Source: Aporrectodea caliginosa
Lineage: Eukaryota > Annelida > Clitellata > Crassiclitellata > Lumbricidae
Direction: 5' to 3'
Assembly: GCA_020284085.1 (NCBI GenBank)
Contig: JACEVL010000163.1
Coordinates: forward strand, 3,188,261 to 3,252,260
Length of the DNA: 64,000 nucleotides
Part shown: one piece after another, positions 20,876-31,420 of the stretch
How the letters are laid out: each line of letters opens with the position of its first letter
How positions within the stretch are numbered: the first letter of the stretch is position 1
Program-made: the position numbers and the translations under genes
The notes under the pieces: model-generated
Seen by the model: the letters and a program-made list of their open reading frames with translations, nothing else
Databases searched by the model: none
Told to the model about the DNA's origin: nothing

Positions 20876-21071
20876 CATAAAAGTCCATAGAGACCAAGTC
20901 TCACGACGAAAAGCGAAAGAGTCCGCACCCCAGGCGTCCGACCTAAAACCGCAAAGCGATCAGCCATCGTTCTGGAAATGTTCAGCAACAATTACACAGG
21001 CAGTCAGAGTCCGAATTCTCCACCAAACTCACCGGGCTCGGTTGGCCTGGCAGAAGCTGGTCGCGGGGTCT

Positions 21072-21117
21072 ACGTCTGGCATCGAAGTCGTCTGGCATCG
21101 AAGACGTCTGGCATCTG
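21072..21117. repeat. Triplicated 18-bp motif after the integrase stop
   Basis: Three copies of a gacgtctggcatcgaa-type unit lie just outside the integrase stop codon. Confidence 0.8.
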
Positions 21118-21136
21118 CGGGCAGCGCCCAGCTCGT

Positions 21137-22168
21137 TTACCGATAGCGGGCAGGTAGGCGACTCGTCCGCTTAGGTCGCCCGTCGGCCTCATCTGGTTGA
21201 GAAGCCGAAGGCATCAAGTTGATCGCGGTAGCCGGAGCCGTCGCGTTCTTCCTCTCATTCTTCCGAATAAAAAAAGGCGCAGGCTGCGTCTCCCGTTCGT
21301 CCGTTCCCTCGTCAAAGCACGGCCGCAGATTGTCGACGTGAGCGACGAGGGGTCGGGAATTCTTGGTCTTCCGCAGGCGATAGTTTACGATGCCGCATCG
21401 TTCCATCACAATGTAGGGCCCAGTGAATATGCGGGCCCATTTCGGACTCCGTCCCTGGTATCGTCGAGGCGTGTAGTACCGCACGCGGTCGCCCGGGAAG
21501 AATTCAGCCGGACGAACCTTCATGTCGTATGCGTGTTTCCGGCGCTCGGCGGAGACCCGTAAGTGTTCTAGGACAAGACGATACGTGTTTTCCATTCTGT
21601 CGGCGAAATCCTGCGCGTATGCTGTGGCAGCGCCGCTATCACCGTCCGGAGGTCTCCCGTAGACGAGGTCAATCGGAGCCCTTGCTTCCCGACCCAACAT
21701 CAAGAAGTTCGGGCTATAGCCCGTCACTTCGTGCGGCGACGCTCGATAGGCGGCCAAGACAAGAGGAAGAACCTCGTGCCTATCGCGCTGATGGCTGCTA
21801 ACCACTTTCCCCAGCATAGAGTTCATAGTGCGGTGGAACCGTTCGATCAGGCGATTACAACTGGGGTGATAGCTGGAGGTCCTTACCTTTTCAATCCCCA
21901 ATAACCGACAGAGTTCCTTAAACAAGTTTCCCTCAAAATTGGTTCCCTGGTCGGTCAGAATCTGAAGGGGTGTCCCAAACCTAACTATCACGTTTTCCAC
22001 TAGGGCCCGGGCTAACGAGGTGGCTTCCTGATTGGCCATGGGAATAGCTTCCACAAATTTAATAAACCCGTCCATCACCGTCAAAATGTATACATGACCC
22101 CGGCGGCTACGCGGATGATGACCCGTTATGTCTATACTAAGACTCTCCCATGGCTCCCCGCATGGCAA
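21137..22168 (-). pseudogene. Gypsy integrase, catalytic core and C-terminal domain (fragment of pol)
   Basis: An open frame of 343 codons. The catalytic triad is visible: Asp in SLSIDITG, Asp in LTDQGTNFEG and Glu in RLIERFHRTM. The C-terminal part has KVRPAEFFPGDRVRYY and IFTGPYIVMERCG, the usual integrase C-terminal DNA-binding fold of this group, then a hydrophilic tail ending LPARYR. There is no own start; it is the downstream part of a polyprotein that is shifted out of frame near 22170. This is the best preserved part of the element. Confidence 0.93.
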
Positions 22169-22808
22169 TGGCTGAAGGGGCCCTGCCTCGGAGGTAAACC
22201 CCGGCGATACTGGCTACAGGGGGAACACCGCTGACAAAAACGCTTAACATCCCCTGACCAACCTACCCAGTACGCCCGGCGTCTCACCTGCCACCTCGTC
22301 CGGCGAACGCCCAAATGGCCTCCCGTTACCCCATCTTCACCTTCGGAATCACCAGCTGGTCCACGCCGCCCGGCGTCTGGCGGTAGATTACCCCGTCCTG
22401 CAAACACAGTCGGTCTTTCTGATGCCAATAGATTTTAATGGCTTCGCTTTCTTGCAGGAGTTCAACGAACTCGGGTATCTCCGCGCCCTCTTCCAACCAG
22501 CTACGCACTATCCGTAGGTCGGTATCCTCCCTCTGGGTTCTCTCTATGGAATCCGACGGATCCTCGTCGACACCCGGCTGGGGTGGCTCGGGCTCCTCAG
22601 TGACCGCGGCCACAGTGGCCGGGTCCTCCCATCCACACTGTCGACACAGGCGACGCGAGAGTGCATCGGCATTGGCATGCTTCCTACCCGGTCGGTTCAC
22701 AACCTGAAACTCGATTTCAGCGAGGCGCTCCAGCCATCGCCCCTGCTGGCCGATTGGCTCCGGCGTCCGTTGCAACCACTGCAACGCAGCGTGGTCTGTC
22801 CTCAACAC
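22132..22808 (-). pseudogene. Gypsy pol: RNase H end, linker and integrase zinc-finger region
   Basis: 22808-22326 reads LRTDHAALQWLQRTPEP and NRPGRKHANADALSRR (end of RNase H/connection), then an acidic linker and IKIYWHQKDRLCLQDGVIYR (start of integrase). 22428-22132 continues in another frame with the Cys-rich CQRCSPCSQYR piece of the HHCC domain. A frame shift near 22330-22430 and another near 22170 break the chain. Confidence 0.88.
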
Positions 22809-22835
22809 AAATGGCCTTCCCAGCAGATACTGCCT

Positions 22836-23645
22836 TTATAACTTCGTTAAGTAAACTATTGCCAGCAGCTCCTTGCGGGTCACGCAATAATTTCGCTCAG
22901 CAGTAGACAACAGGCGGCTCCCGTACGCAATCACTCGCTCCTCGTCCTCAATGCGCTGGGACAAAACTGCGCCTATGCCTAAATCACACGCATCGCAATC
23001 CAACACATAGGCACCCTCATCTCTCGGTAAGGCAAGAATCGGGGCAGTCGTTAAAGCAGTCTTCAGGAGATCAAACATCTCCTGGCAAGCTTCATCCCAG
23101 ATGAACGCCCGGCCTTTCTTCGTCAAGGCAAACAAAGGGGCTGCTACCGTTGAAAAGTCTCTAACAAACCGGCGATAATACGCGCACAATCCTACAAATG
23201 CCCGTACATCCCGTAATCTCTGCGGCACTGGCCAGTCAACAACATCTTGAATTTTTGCCGGGTCTATAGCCACTCCTTCCGGTGTCACTATATGGCCCAA
23301 GAAACTTACAGTCCTTCGCAGCAATTGACATTTACTGGGCTTAAGCTTAAGGTTAGCCCCCCTCAATCGCTGGAATACTCTCTCAAGCCGATCTAAATGC
23401 TCCTCCGGTGTACTCGCAAAAATAATCACATCGTCCAGGTAAACAAGGCAAATCTCAAAGTTTAGGCCGGACAGGACGATATCCATAAGCCGCTGGAAAG
23501 TCGCATGCGCGTTACAGAGCCCGAACGGCATCACTTTCCACCTAAAAATTCCCCTCCGCGTAACAAACGCGGTCTTATCGGCGTACTTCGGGTCCATGGC
23601 AACCTGGTGATAAACGCTTCTCAAATCGCAAGGGCGTCCAGACAT
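22836..23645 (-). pseudogene. Gypsy reverse transcriptase and RNase H (fragment of pol)
   Basis: A 269-codon frame with VYHQVAMDPKYADKTAF, MPFGLCNAHATFQRLMD, the polymerase site YLDDVIIFAST, LRRTVSFLGHIVTPEGV, and the RNase H start LDCDACDLGIGAVLSQ followed by ERVIAYGSRLLS and NYCVTRKELLAIV. The frame begins beside a short deletion: compared with the old copy (27330-27370) about 16-18 bases are missing just before the LRS.YHQV block. It ends in a shift at 22836. Confidence 0.93.
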
Positions 23646-23734
23646 TCATCTATCCTCGGTAGCGGGTATGAATCTTTCTTCGTCTTCTCATTCAATTGCC
23701 GATAATCGATGCAGAACCTTAAGGCACCGTCCTT

Positions 23735-24034
23735 CTAACGGGCCAACACCACATTGGCAGCCCACTCACTCACCGCAGGTTCTATAATCCCGTCAGCAAG
23801 CATGCTGTCCAGCTGACTGTCAATAGCGGCCCTATGCGGTAGCGGATGGCGTCTTAACGGCTGGCGCACGGGTCGCGCATCACCCGTCTCAATTTTATGG
23901 GTACAAACTGACGTCCTTCCCAGGTCCCGATCAGTCACAGAGAACACATCTCCATAATCTACCAGCATCTTACCTAAACGCTCCCTTATCTCCGGCGGCA
24001 CTTCATCGGGCAAGTCTGCCAACATCGATTCCAT
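23735..24034 (-). pseudogene. Gypsy pol: region between protease and RT
   Basis: It reads MLADLPDEVPPEIRERLGKM...DVFSVTDRDLGRT, then HKIETGDARPVRQPLRRHP and ADGIIEPAVSEWAANVVLAR, the standard lead-in to gypsy RT. A stop follows directly, and the next RT block continues in the same frame after it ([15 protein letters not shown]). Confidence 0.9.
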
Positions 24035-24042
24035 GGGTGAAG

Positions 24043-24489
24043 CTACATTAACGGGCCCGCGTTTCCCTCGTGCGTCTCATTTATCTCCACCTGCACCGGG
24101 TGCAAGCCTCCCATGATCTGATACTTAGTTAACCTTACCGAATTCCCATTTAAATTAACGACCCTTACCCGGGTATCTCCGCAATCACTGACCACTACGC
24201 GGGCAAGATGAACCCCGGGTTGGATTTCCTTAGCTTCCGCCATCCAGGCGGGCGCAACCGTGGTCAAATCTCCATACAGGGTTTTCACCGGGACATCATG
24301 CTGGCATTTAGGAGAAACTACCACCTCCTCGACGACCATCACGCGCCGGCACCACATGGCCCCATTACCCCTTACCAGGGAAATACGCCTACGTCCAACA
24401 AATAAAGCCCCCGTCCCAAAACCTAAGCGGCAGCGGTGTTCCCGTAGCCAATCCATGCCTAACATGGGCTCGGCAATCTGGTCGGACAC
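24043..24489 (-). pseudogene. Gypsy pol: protease C-terminal part and spacer
   Basis: It contains AEPMLGMDWLREHRCRLGFG, typical of the end of the retroelement aspartic protease, then a spacer before RT. It is one frame off from the protease active-site block upstream (shift near 24550) and from the next block (shift near 24055). Confidence 0.85.
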
Positions 24490-24893
24490 CAGAAACGAGG
24501 TTTGGATCTCAAAATCCCTCCATATCTTAATGGGTACCTGGACCTTTCAAGGACACGTATAGCAGTCCCATTAGCAGCCATCAAAAAGCGATTGCAAGAG
24601 CGAAGTTCTAAACCGTCGACAGTAGATGATGGCACCAGGCTGACTTCCGATCCAGTGTCCATCAGGCGCAGCTCCGGTCGTCCGTGAATCGTCCCTCGGA
24701 TGTAGATTGCGTTCTTACTGGCGCAGTTCGGCAGACTTGGTCGTGTCGTATGGTTCAGGGCCACCGGGTCCGGCGGCGTCGAATCTTCTTCCTCGGTCGT
24801 CGCGGTCTCGTCCGGGCGGTTTCTGAAGCGGCGAGCTTGGCGGCAGTTGCGGGCGATGTGGCCGGCTTTTCCACAGTTGAAGCAGGTGTACAC
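24459..24893 (-). pseudogene. Gypsy zinc knuckle and aspartic protease
   Basis: The CCHC knuckle CFNCGKAGHIARNC is followed by a charged linker, then the protease: IHGRPELRLMDTGSEVSLVP with the catalytic DTG. It lies in the same frame as gag upstream, separated from it by one in-frame TAG at 25023-25025. The frame goes wrong after VLE near 24550. Confidence 0.92.
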
Positions 24894-25022
24894 CGTCCGT
24901 CGCGAATTCTCCGGCTGACGATCTTGCTCGGGGCGAGCGTCGAGTCCCGGTCCATCGTGCGTCTGAGTTCCCTGGAGGAGCTCCCGGAATTGGCGGTCGA
25001 TTCTGTGCTCAATTTCACGCTG

Positions 25023-25952
25023 CTATTTCCGCTGTTCGTCCCGTTGATTCTTCAGGAACCGGTCCAGCTGCTCCTGCATCTGGGCGTTCGCGTCGGTTTC
25101 CTGGGTTCCACGCACTCTGTTCGGCGGTCTTCTGCGGTCGTCGGAGTCGGTCGTGCGCTGGTAATCTTCCAGACGCAGCGCCGTCCGGTAAGCTTCATCG
25201 AGAGTCTTGGGCGCTCGCTCGCGTACCTTGAGCGAAAGTTCTCCGTCTCTCATCGCTTCCAAGAAGGAGTCCTTCGCGATGATCTGCGTAGTCTCGTTGG
25301 AAGGCACCGGGTAGGCCAAGACGACCAGTCGACGGGTGTCATGCAGCAGGTCACTCAGGTTTTCTTCCGGGCGTTGACGTCGGTAGTACAGCTGAGCACG
25401 GAAGGTTTCTGCCTGGCCTGCCGTCCCGTATCTCTGCCGGAGGCGTTCGACAAGTTCCTCGTAGCTCGCGATCGGTTGAGCGCCAAAGTCCCAGATAAGC
25501 TGAGTGGCGGCCTTCTCCAGCGAACATCGTAGATAGTCGGCCCGGTCCGAGGCGGTCCATTTGTTGTGCGTCGCACAGACCTCGAACTGCTCCAGGAACG
25601 ATTCCAGCGAGCCCGTCCCGTCAAACTTCCCTGGTTTCATCGGGGTCGGGCGGTTTCGCAGCAGGCCGCCGACATCTTCCAGAAAATTCGGGGTTGAAGT
25701 CGTCGGTCTCATCGGTCCCTCGGTCTTCTCGCGGACGCCCGATCTCAAATTCATCTTCTCAGTTGTCGGTTCGCCCGTCTTTTCGCGGAAGCTCGATCTC
25801 ACCGGCTCTGGGTCGTCAAAATCGATCTCGGCCAGCAGACTGCTCCGGTCCGTTGTTGCTCTCCTCGCGGCAGGCGTCGACGTCTCGGCAGGCGTGCGGA
25901 CGTTGCCCGGCAGCGGGTAATCGATCGTGTTGTCGTCGTCTCCCAGGAGCAT
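25023..25952 (-). pseudogene. Gypsy Gag (capsid region), 309 codons to a TAG
   Basis: The ATG at 25952 opens a frame with an acidic N-terminal third, then a capsid-like helical region: MKPGKFDGTGSLESFLEQFE, LRCSLEKAATQLIWDFG, YEELVERLRQRYGTAGQAET, YRRQRPEENLSDLLHD, LSLKVRERAPKTLDEAYRTA. It stops at TAG (25025-25023), but the same frame then continues open through the zinc knuckle and protease, so Gag and Pol appear to be one frame interrupted by this single codon. Confidence 0.92.
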
Positions 25953-25997
25953 CGTCAGTAGATTCTAGCGGTCGTCGGCTGTAGAAGAAACTGCGTA

Positions 25998-26014
25998 CCC
26001 CACTTCTGGTACCA
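25998..26014 (-). other. Primer-binding site
   Basis: One base inside the 5' LTR the - strand reads TGGTACCAGAAGTGGGG. The TGG start is expected for pairing with the CCA end of a tRNA. I cannot identify the tRNA. Confidence 0.7.
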
Positions 26015-26015
26015 G

Positions 26016-26594
26016 TGTAGCGAAAACCCCGGCCCGATCGTCTCTGAGCTCTCCAGGCAGCAAGGAAGAGGTTTTGGCTTGCACGGAGCAGCAGTCCGCG
26101 TGTCGCTCGAAGGAGCGCAAGTCCGGCGTCCGGAGTGTTTCGAACGACTTACACGCCCTCAGTCGATCGGTCGCCCAAGTCAAGAATCACCAACAGTCAC
26201 TAGGTTTCAACACGATGTATTATCAACGTCACAGCCAAGGCAAGCTCTCTCTCAACAATCACCAGCGCTCTACTCCTCAACACAAAGGAGCCCTCTATTT
26301 ATACCTGAGCAAAGACTGAGCAGAGAGGGGGCTGAGCAGACTGAGCAAAGAGCTGAGCAGAACTGAGCAGAACTGAGCAGAGGGGGGGACTGAGCAGACT
26401 GAGCAAGAACTGAGCAAAGACTGAGCAAAGACTGAGCAGAGGGGGACTGAGCAAAGACCTGAGCAGAGGGGGAGGCTGAGCAGACTGAGCAAGAACTGAG
26501 CAGAGGGGAGGCTGAGCAAAGACCTGAGCAGAGGGGGAGGGTGAGCAGACTGAGCAGAGCAGAACAGGAGCAAAACAGGGACTCGACCGTCACA
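26016..26594 (-). repeat. 5' LTR of the younger gypsy element
   Basis: 579 bp, closely matching 19957-20538 apart from scattered substitutions and small indels. It contains 21 TGAGCA words (26306-26560) against 18 in the other LTR, and the TATA box TATAAATAG (- strand) near 26293-26305. Transcription would run leftward from here. Confidence 0.95.
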
Positions 26595-26598
26595 ATAC

Positions 26599-27810
26599 AC
26601 TATTGCTAGCAGCTCTTTACGGATGACGCAATAGTTTCGCTCGGCGGTCAACAAGAGGCGGCTCCCGTACGCGATTACTCGCCCTCGCCTTCTATACGCT
26701 GTGATAATACCGCCCCTATTTCCAGATCTTACTCGTCGCAATCTAGCACGTAGGTCACCTCGTCTCTAGGCAACGCCAAAATCCATGCGGTCGTCAGAGC
26801 AGTTTTCAAAGTCAAAAGTTTCCTGGCAGGCCTCTTCCCAAGCGAACATCCTACCCTTCTTGGTTAGGGCAAACAAAAAATGCTCGTACATCCCGTAATC
26901 GTTGTGGCACAGGCCAGTCCACGACATCCTGCACCTTAGACAAAAAATGCAAGGCAAAGCAAGGCTATGGACCCCATAGCCACTCCATCAGGAGTCACGA
27001 CGTGGTCTAAGGAACAAACGGTCCGTCGCAGCATTTGGCACTTGCTCGGCATCAGCTTAAAGTTAGCGCCCCGTAACCGCAGGATATTTGCTCTTGCCGA
27101 TGTAGATGTTGCTCCTGTTTACTCCCGAAGATAATCACGTCGTCTAAATAGACAGGCTAATCTGGAAGTTCAGCCCGGATAGGACGATATCCATGCACCG
27201 CTGGAAAGTGTCTGATGCGTTGCAAAGTCCGAACGGCAAACCTTCCATCTAAAAAGCTCATTCGCGTGACAGACGCGGTCTTATCTGCGTCTTTCGCGTC
27301 CATGGCTACCTGATGGTAATCGCTTCTCAAATCTAGCGTACTGAACCGCCCGCAAGGGAGTCCAGACATTCGTCTATCCTCGGGAGCGGATGCGAATCTT
27401 TCTTCGTCCTCTCGTTTAACTACCGATAATCTATACAAAATCTCAAGGCACCGTCTTTCTTACGAGCCAGCACAACATTGGCAGCCCATTCGGAAACAGC
27501 AGGTTCTATAATTCCATCGGCTAACATGCTGTCCAGCTGGCTATCAACGGCGGCTCTATGCGGCAGCGGGGGCGTCTTAACGGCTGTCGTACGGAACGCG
27601 CATCTTCCGTCTCAATCTTATGCGTGCATACCGACGTTCTTCCCAGGTCCAGATCTGTAACGGAGAAAACATCCTCGTACTCCACCAGCATCTTTTCCAG
27701 CCGCTCCTAAATCTCAGGCGGCACTTCGTCGGGCAGATCTGCTAGCGACAATTCTATAGGCGAAACCTCATCAACAGACTCTACATTCCCCTCGCTCACC
27801 TCTACAACTT
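26599..27810 (-). pseudogene. Old gypsy pol relic: RNase H, RT and upstream part
   Basis: Continues the old element beyond the insertion. - strand pieces include RVIAYGSRLLLTAERNYCV (26741-26600), FALTKKGRMFAWEEACQETF, FSTLDLRSDYHQVAMDAKDA (27360-27290) and remains of the lead-in to RT up to 27800. Many stops and shifts. It lacks protease and gag. Confidence 0.88.
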
Positions 27811-28222
27811 CTCTGTGAGTGCCCCATATATACACCTTCCTAGGATGTTTGGGGGTAAGAAAGGGAACATGGGGAGGACACTAGGGCTTATGGCGGAGAT
27901 GACAGGCGGAGAGCGACCTCAGGAGACAAGGAGAAGAGAAACGCCGTCGAGTCCTAGGAACACGGGTAAGTATCAAGGGAAAGGGAGGACATTGGGGCGA
28001 ATGGCGGTGAGGACAGGCGGCGAGCGACCTCAGGAGGCAAGAAGAGAAACGCCGCCGAGTCCTAGGAACATGGGCAGGTATAAAAAAAACACGGGGAAGA
28101 CACGTGGGCCGATGGCGGTGAGGACAGGGGGCGAGCGACCGCAGGAGCCTAGGAGACCGAAACGCCGTTAGGTCCTGGTAACACGAGCCGGTAACAAGGA
28201 AGGCACCCAACCACTCGCTACA
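27811..28222 (-). repeat. Truncated 5' LTR of the old gypsy element
   Basis: It begins at TCTGTGAGTGCCCC, equivalent to position ~17272 of the other old LTR, so the R-U5 portion is gone. It carries three copies of the ~112-bp U3 repeat (from about 27856, 27975 and 28083) against two in the 3' LTR, and ends CTCGCTACA before the GTAT duplication. Confidence 0.88.
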
Positions 28223-30289
28223 GTATGACCCTCATTTCCGCTGTCAGGACTGATGAGCCGTCGCTCATACTATAGCTTACAAAATGGTCACCAGAGGGCA
28301 CACAGAAGTAACATCATACGTAACGGTTACCTTGCATTATGTTCTCATTAACCCATTTTTTGTAGAGCTGTTTTGACCTCGAAGGTACGGACATGGCTGT
28401 CGACTACGGTTCTTGTTCTTTATGAGGTTCTGAAGGTGGTATCCATCGCAAGCCGACATTTTTCTATAAAGAACAACTGCATATGCCTTTAGCTACGAAT
28501 ATATGCACATCTATATGTAAAGTGTCACTTACATTCTCTGCTAATCTTCCTTAAAATTTCTGTATTCTCTTCTCTTACTTTCATCACCATCAACACCACC
28601 ACTGCCACCACCATCATCATCACAATCATCATCGCCATTACCGTCATCATCAGCTGCAGCAGCATCATTGTCAATAAAACAATCCCTAAACCTATTCAAT
28701 TATTAGCCTATAATTTCCACCAAAGACATCATTAGATCATCATCATCAGCAGCATCCAATTAGCTATCTTAATATCACCATTACCTTCTAGTTTCTTCAT
28801 TGTTGAAAAACGCAAAGGATTTCACTGACTGTTAATGGCATCCGAAATTTTACTTCTGACCTCTTTCTAATGCATCTTCCTCTGCTGGTCCTTCTCATCC
28901 GGGTCATTTTCATATATTCTTCTTCTAAGTCTTCTTGTTCCTCTTCGATTTTGATTCCAAACCCACCGAAGACAGACAGAGAACTTAATTTCGCCTAATT
29001 TCGCCCTAAAGACGCTCGCTTGGGTCTGACACGAGTAATTTGTAGGCCCAGTTATACGTCGATGACTGTTCGGGTGCGCCTAGAGGATCATCGAAGAGGG
29101 ACAGCTCCAATCGGCGAGTCATGGCACTTACGACTGAACTTCGCGCCACAAAACAGACCCAATGGCGATATCATGGCTCTAGCCATGCCTCGTCTCTGCT
29201 CGACCTTCGACACTGAATCTGTGGGACCACAGCGATTAATTTTAATTTAAAGAATTATAATTAAATTAATTAATTATATTTGCAGACAGCTGGACAAAGC
29301 CGCTTCCTTTGCTCTGACATCGTCTTCTCACTTCATGTCTGCGTTTCTGTTTATATTTGCTGTGCTAGGCTACTTCTTTTTGCACGTTCATCACTATCAA
29401 CTACATCGTCAACTTCATTTTCACCACCTATATATATATATGCTCTGCTCCTCACTTTCACATCAACGACATCATTGACATCATCGGCATAATCACTACC
29501 ATCATCATTATTCATTCCATTACGGACACCAGAATACCTTCATGGCGTCGTTATCTCAGTATCAGCATCACAATTTTTTGTTTATTATAATATTGAAAGC
29601 TATAGTAACTGGAAATGATTGCACTGACTGTAGACCTATATATAGGCTATGTTTGCCAGCTTACATCAGTTATTTTCTCGTTTGTAATAATAATTATTGT
29701 TCTTGTTGCTCTTCACTTACTCGATCGTCCTTTCTCGTTTTCCGCGTCTTCTTCTCGTTCGGCTATAGTTAAACTTTGTTGTATTTTCTCTCGGTTACGT
29801 GCTTTTTTCGATGATACTTACGTGCTACATAAAATATTTGTGCCGCTTACCTTCTTGTGGGCGTCGGAATGCAGGATTTCGAAGTAGTTTGCTCGATTTT
29901 GTTGAAAAATCTGGAATGTCGTCGTCTGTTCTGGCAAGAAATAGAAAATGTCTCAGTCCAGCAAACACGTCATTGTTTCTCTAAATTACAATTGTTTCCT
30001 ATGTGACACAAAATTACGTCACAGATAAACGTTGACGTAATGATTAGAGCCTATATATGGTCCCACTCAGCGAATAAACAGATAGGCCTATATGAGTCTA
30101 AATAAGCGTCTAATAATGAGCTCCGATGTGCCGCGATCGTAGTTAAGTCGGAATCCAGAATCCATATGGAAGTCCACGACGAATGCGATCTGGGATGTTA
30201 CCGCACTGATCATTGGTGTTCGCTTTCTGTTATCCAAGAGACCAAGACCTCATTCGAATCCTCTAAAGATAGGCTATTAGCATAGGCGC
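28223..30289. other. No gene seen; CAT-rich simple sequence
   Basis: 28580-28760 is an impure (CAT)n/(CAC)n stretch, with a second weaker patch at 29395-29520. Remaining frames are short and AT-rich. No coding segment supported. Confidence 0.5.
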
Positions 30290-30640
30290 AACCAACCTAT
30301 GGGACCCGTCGGACGTACGCTCCCCCCCCAACTTTCAAACAACAGGTTGGGACAGTCCCCAACTTTTGAAAATTGTGAGTTAAACAAGAGCCCAAAATGC
30401 ACTCCATTTGGTATCAGATGCTCAAAATTGCGTCGGCTTCTGGGGCTCCGCCCCATGCAAACCCCGATGGGGAGCTTACGACGCTCGAGATCCCCCGGCC
30501 ATACCCCTTTTCGTTAGGGGCTTCTTGCCTTCGGCAATCGCAGCTTCGCGCTGTCGGCGCTCGCAATTCCCCTCCCCCCTCCCCGCACTAAGACATTCCA
30601 GTAGGTCCCCCAACTTCTGGACAGGCTATTAGGTGATAAT
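30290..30640. repeat. GC-rich block of short hairpins, probable repeat family
   Basis: It contains a run of small palindromes: TTGCCTTCGGCAA, CAGCTTCGCGCTG and GGGGCTCCGCCCC, flanked by AACTTTTGAAAATTG and AAAATGCACTCC-like sequence. This composition and order are typical of dispersed non-coding repeats in marine invertebrate genomes. I see no coding frame and no clear terminal inverted repeats. Confidence 0.5.
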
Positions 30641-31149
30641 GTTACAGGGAATGTGCATTTTCAGGGTAGGCCTATATGTAGACCATATACCCTAGGGAAT
30701 GTGTATTTTCATGGCAAAGGCCTATCTGTAACATATATTTATAATATAACCCTAACCTTATTACCTTAATATTATTAATAGTTACCCTTATCATGAAGGA
30801 AATGTGGAATTGAGTTTCATCAGCGCCAAGATGGTGTTTTACACCGCTTTGACTCGGGTAGACCTAACAACACATAATATATTATATAAGTTAGTGGAGC
30901 GGGAGTGCAAAACGAAAATGAAGAAGGCTTAACGGGCCGAGAATAGAGCACCAGCTTATTCACGAGCTCTTCATCGAGTCAGTGGGGTGGTACAACTCCA
31001 AAATTCTCTCACCCCTCAAAAATTTATCAACAGGCAAGACAACCGAAGGCATATTGTGGCAGTTTATTTTTATAACATAGAAACACTAGGCGTAATTTTT
31101 CCGACGAATTTCTTTCAGTTAGGGAGCCGAGAAACTACCGGTCCTATTT
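30641..31149. other. No gene seen
   Basis: Two related short segments (30650-30690 and 30690-30740, each TAGGGAATGTG.ATTTTCA) suggest a small local duplication. Nothing else recognised. Confidence 0.45.
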
Positions 31150-31420
31150 GCTTAGCCGCTGAGTTACCGGACTTTTGAACTGACTACGTGATTGGCTGAA
31201 GAAGTGGGCGTGTAGCAACAAGGTCTGCGTGTAGTCCAATGGTGTAGTCATCTTTCTTAAGCCGAGCGCTCCTGACCTAAGCATCTACGTGCTGAGAGCG
31301 CTGTAGCCTACGCTGTATGATGTCAGTCTGCTGAAGAGCCTAGGTCAATGCAATGCGTGACCTGTGCTGGATTCGGATAATGGTCGACGTAACGTGCTGA
31401 TGTATTATAATTTATTAAGA
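31150..31420 (+). promoter_or_regulatory. Possible promoter region upstream of sestrin
   Basis: An inverted CCAAT box (GATTGGCTGAAG), a GTGGGCGTG GC-type box, a direct CCAAT (GTCCAATGG) and a TGATGTCAG (ATF/CRE-like) word cluster within 31190-31330, about 2 kb before the first coding exon. The first coding exon is preceded by a splice acceptor-like site (CTGTTTACAG at 33364-33373), which would require an upstream non-coding exon. Inference only. Confidence 0.25.

Larger units (their letters stand above)
19957..26594 (-). mobile_element. Younger full-length Ty3/gypsy retrotransposon, inactive
   Basis: It has two LTRs (582 and 579 bp) starting TGTAGCG and ending GTCACA on the + strand, with ATAC duplicated at 19953-19956 and 26595-26598. 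Read from the - strand the order is 5' LTR, primer-binding site, gag, zinc knuckle, protease, RT, RNase H, integrase, polypurine tract, 3' LTR. No envelope frame is seen. The order PR-RT-RH-INT and the motif YLDDVIIFA place it in Ty3/gypsy. LTRs are nearly identical, yet the coding region has a stop in gag, several frame shifts and a small loss in RT, so the copy cannot act alone. Confidence 0.95.
16965..28222 (-). mobile_element. Old Ty3/gypsy retrotransposon, split by a younger copy
   Basis: The outer limits are TGTCGCGG at 16965 and CTCGCTACA ending at 28222, both flanked by GTAT (16961-16964 and 28223-28226), the target duplication. Own sequence is 16965-19956 and 26599-28222; the rest is the younger element inserted in its RNase H region. 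The gag gene, the protease part and the R-U5 part of the 5' LTR are deleted near 27810. Remaining pol frames carry many stops. It is read from the - strand. Confidence 0.88.

Noticed and set aside
24684..25532. 282-aa frame on the + strand
   Set aside because: Antisense shadow of gag/protease of the gypsy element.
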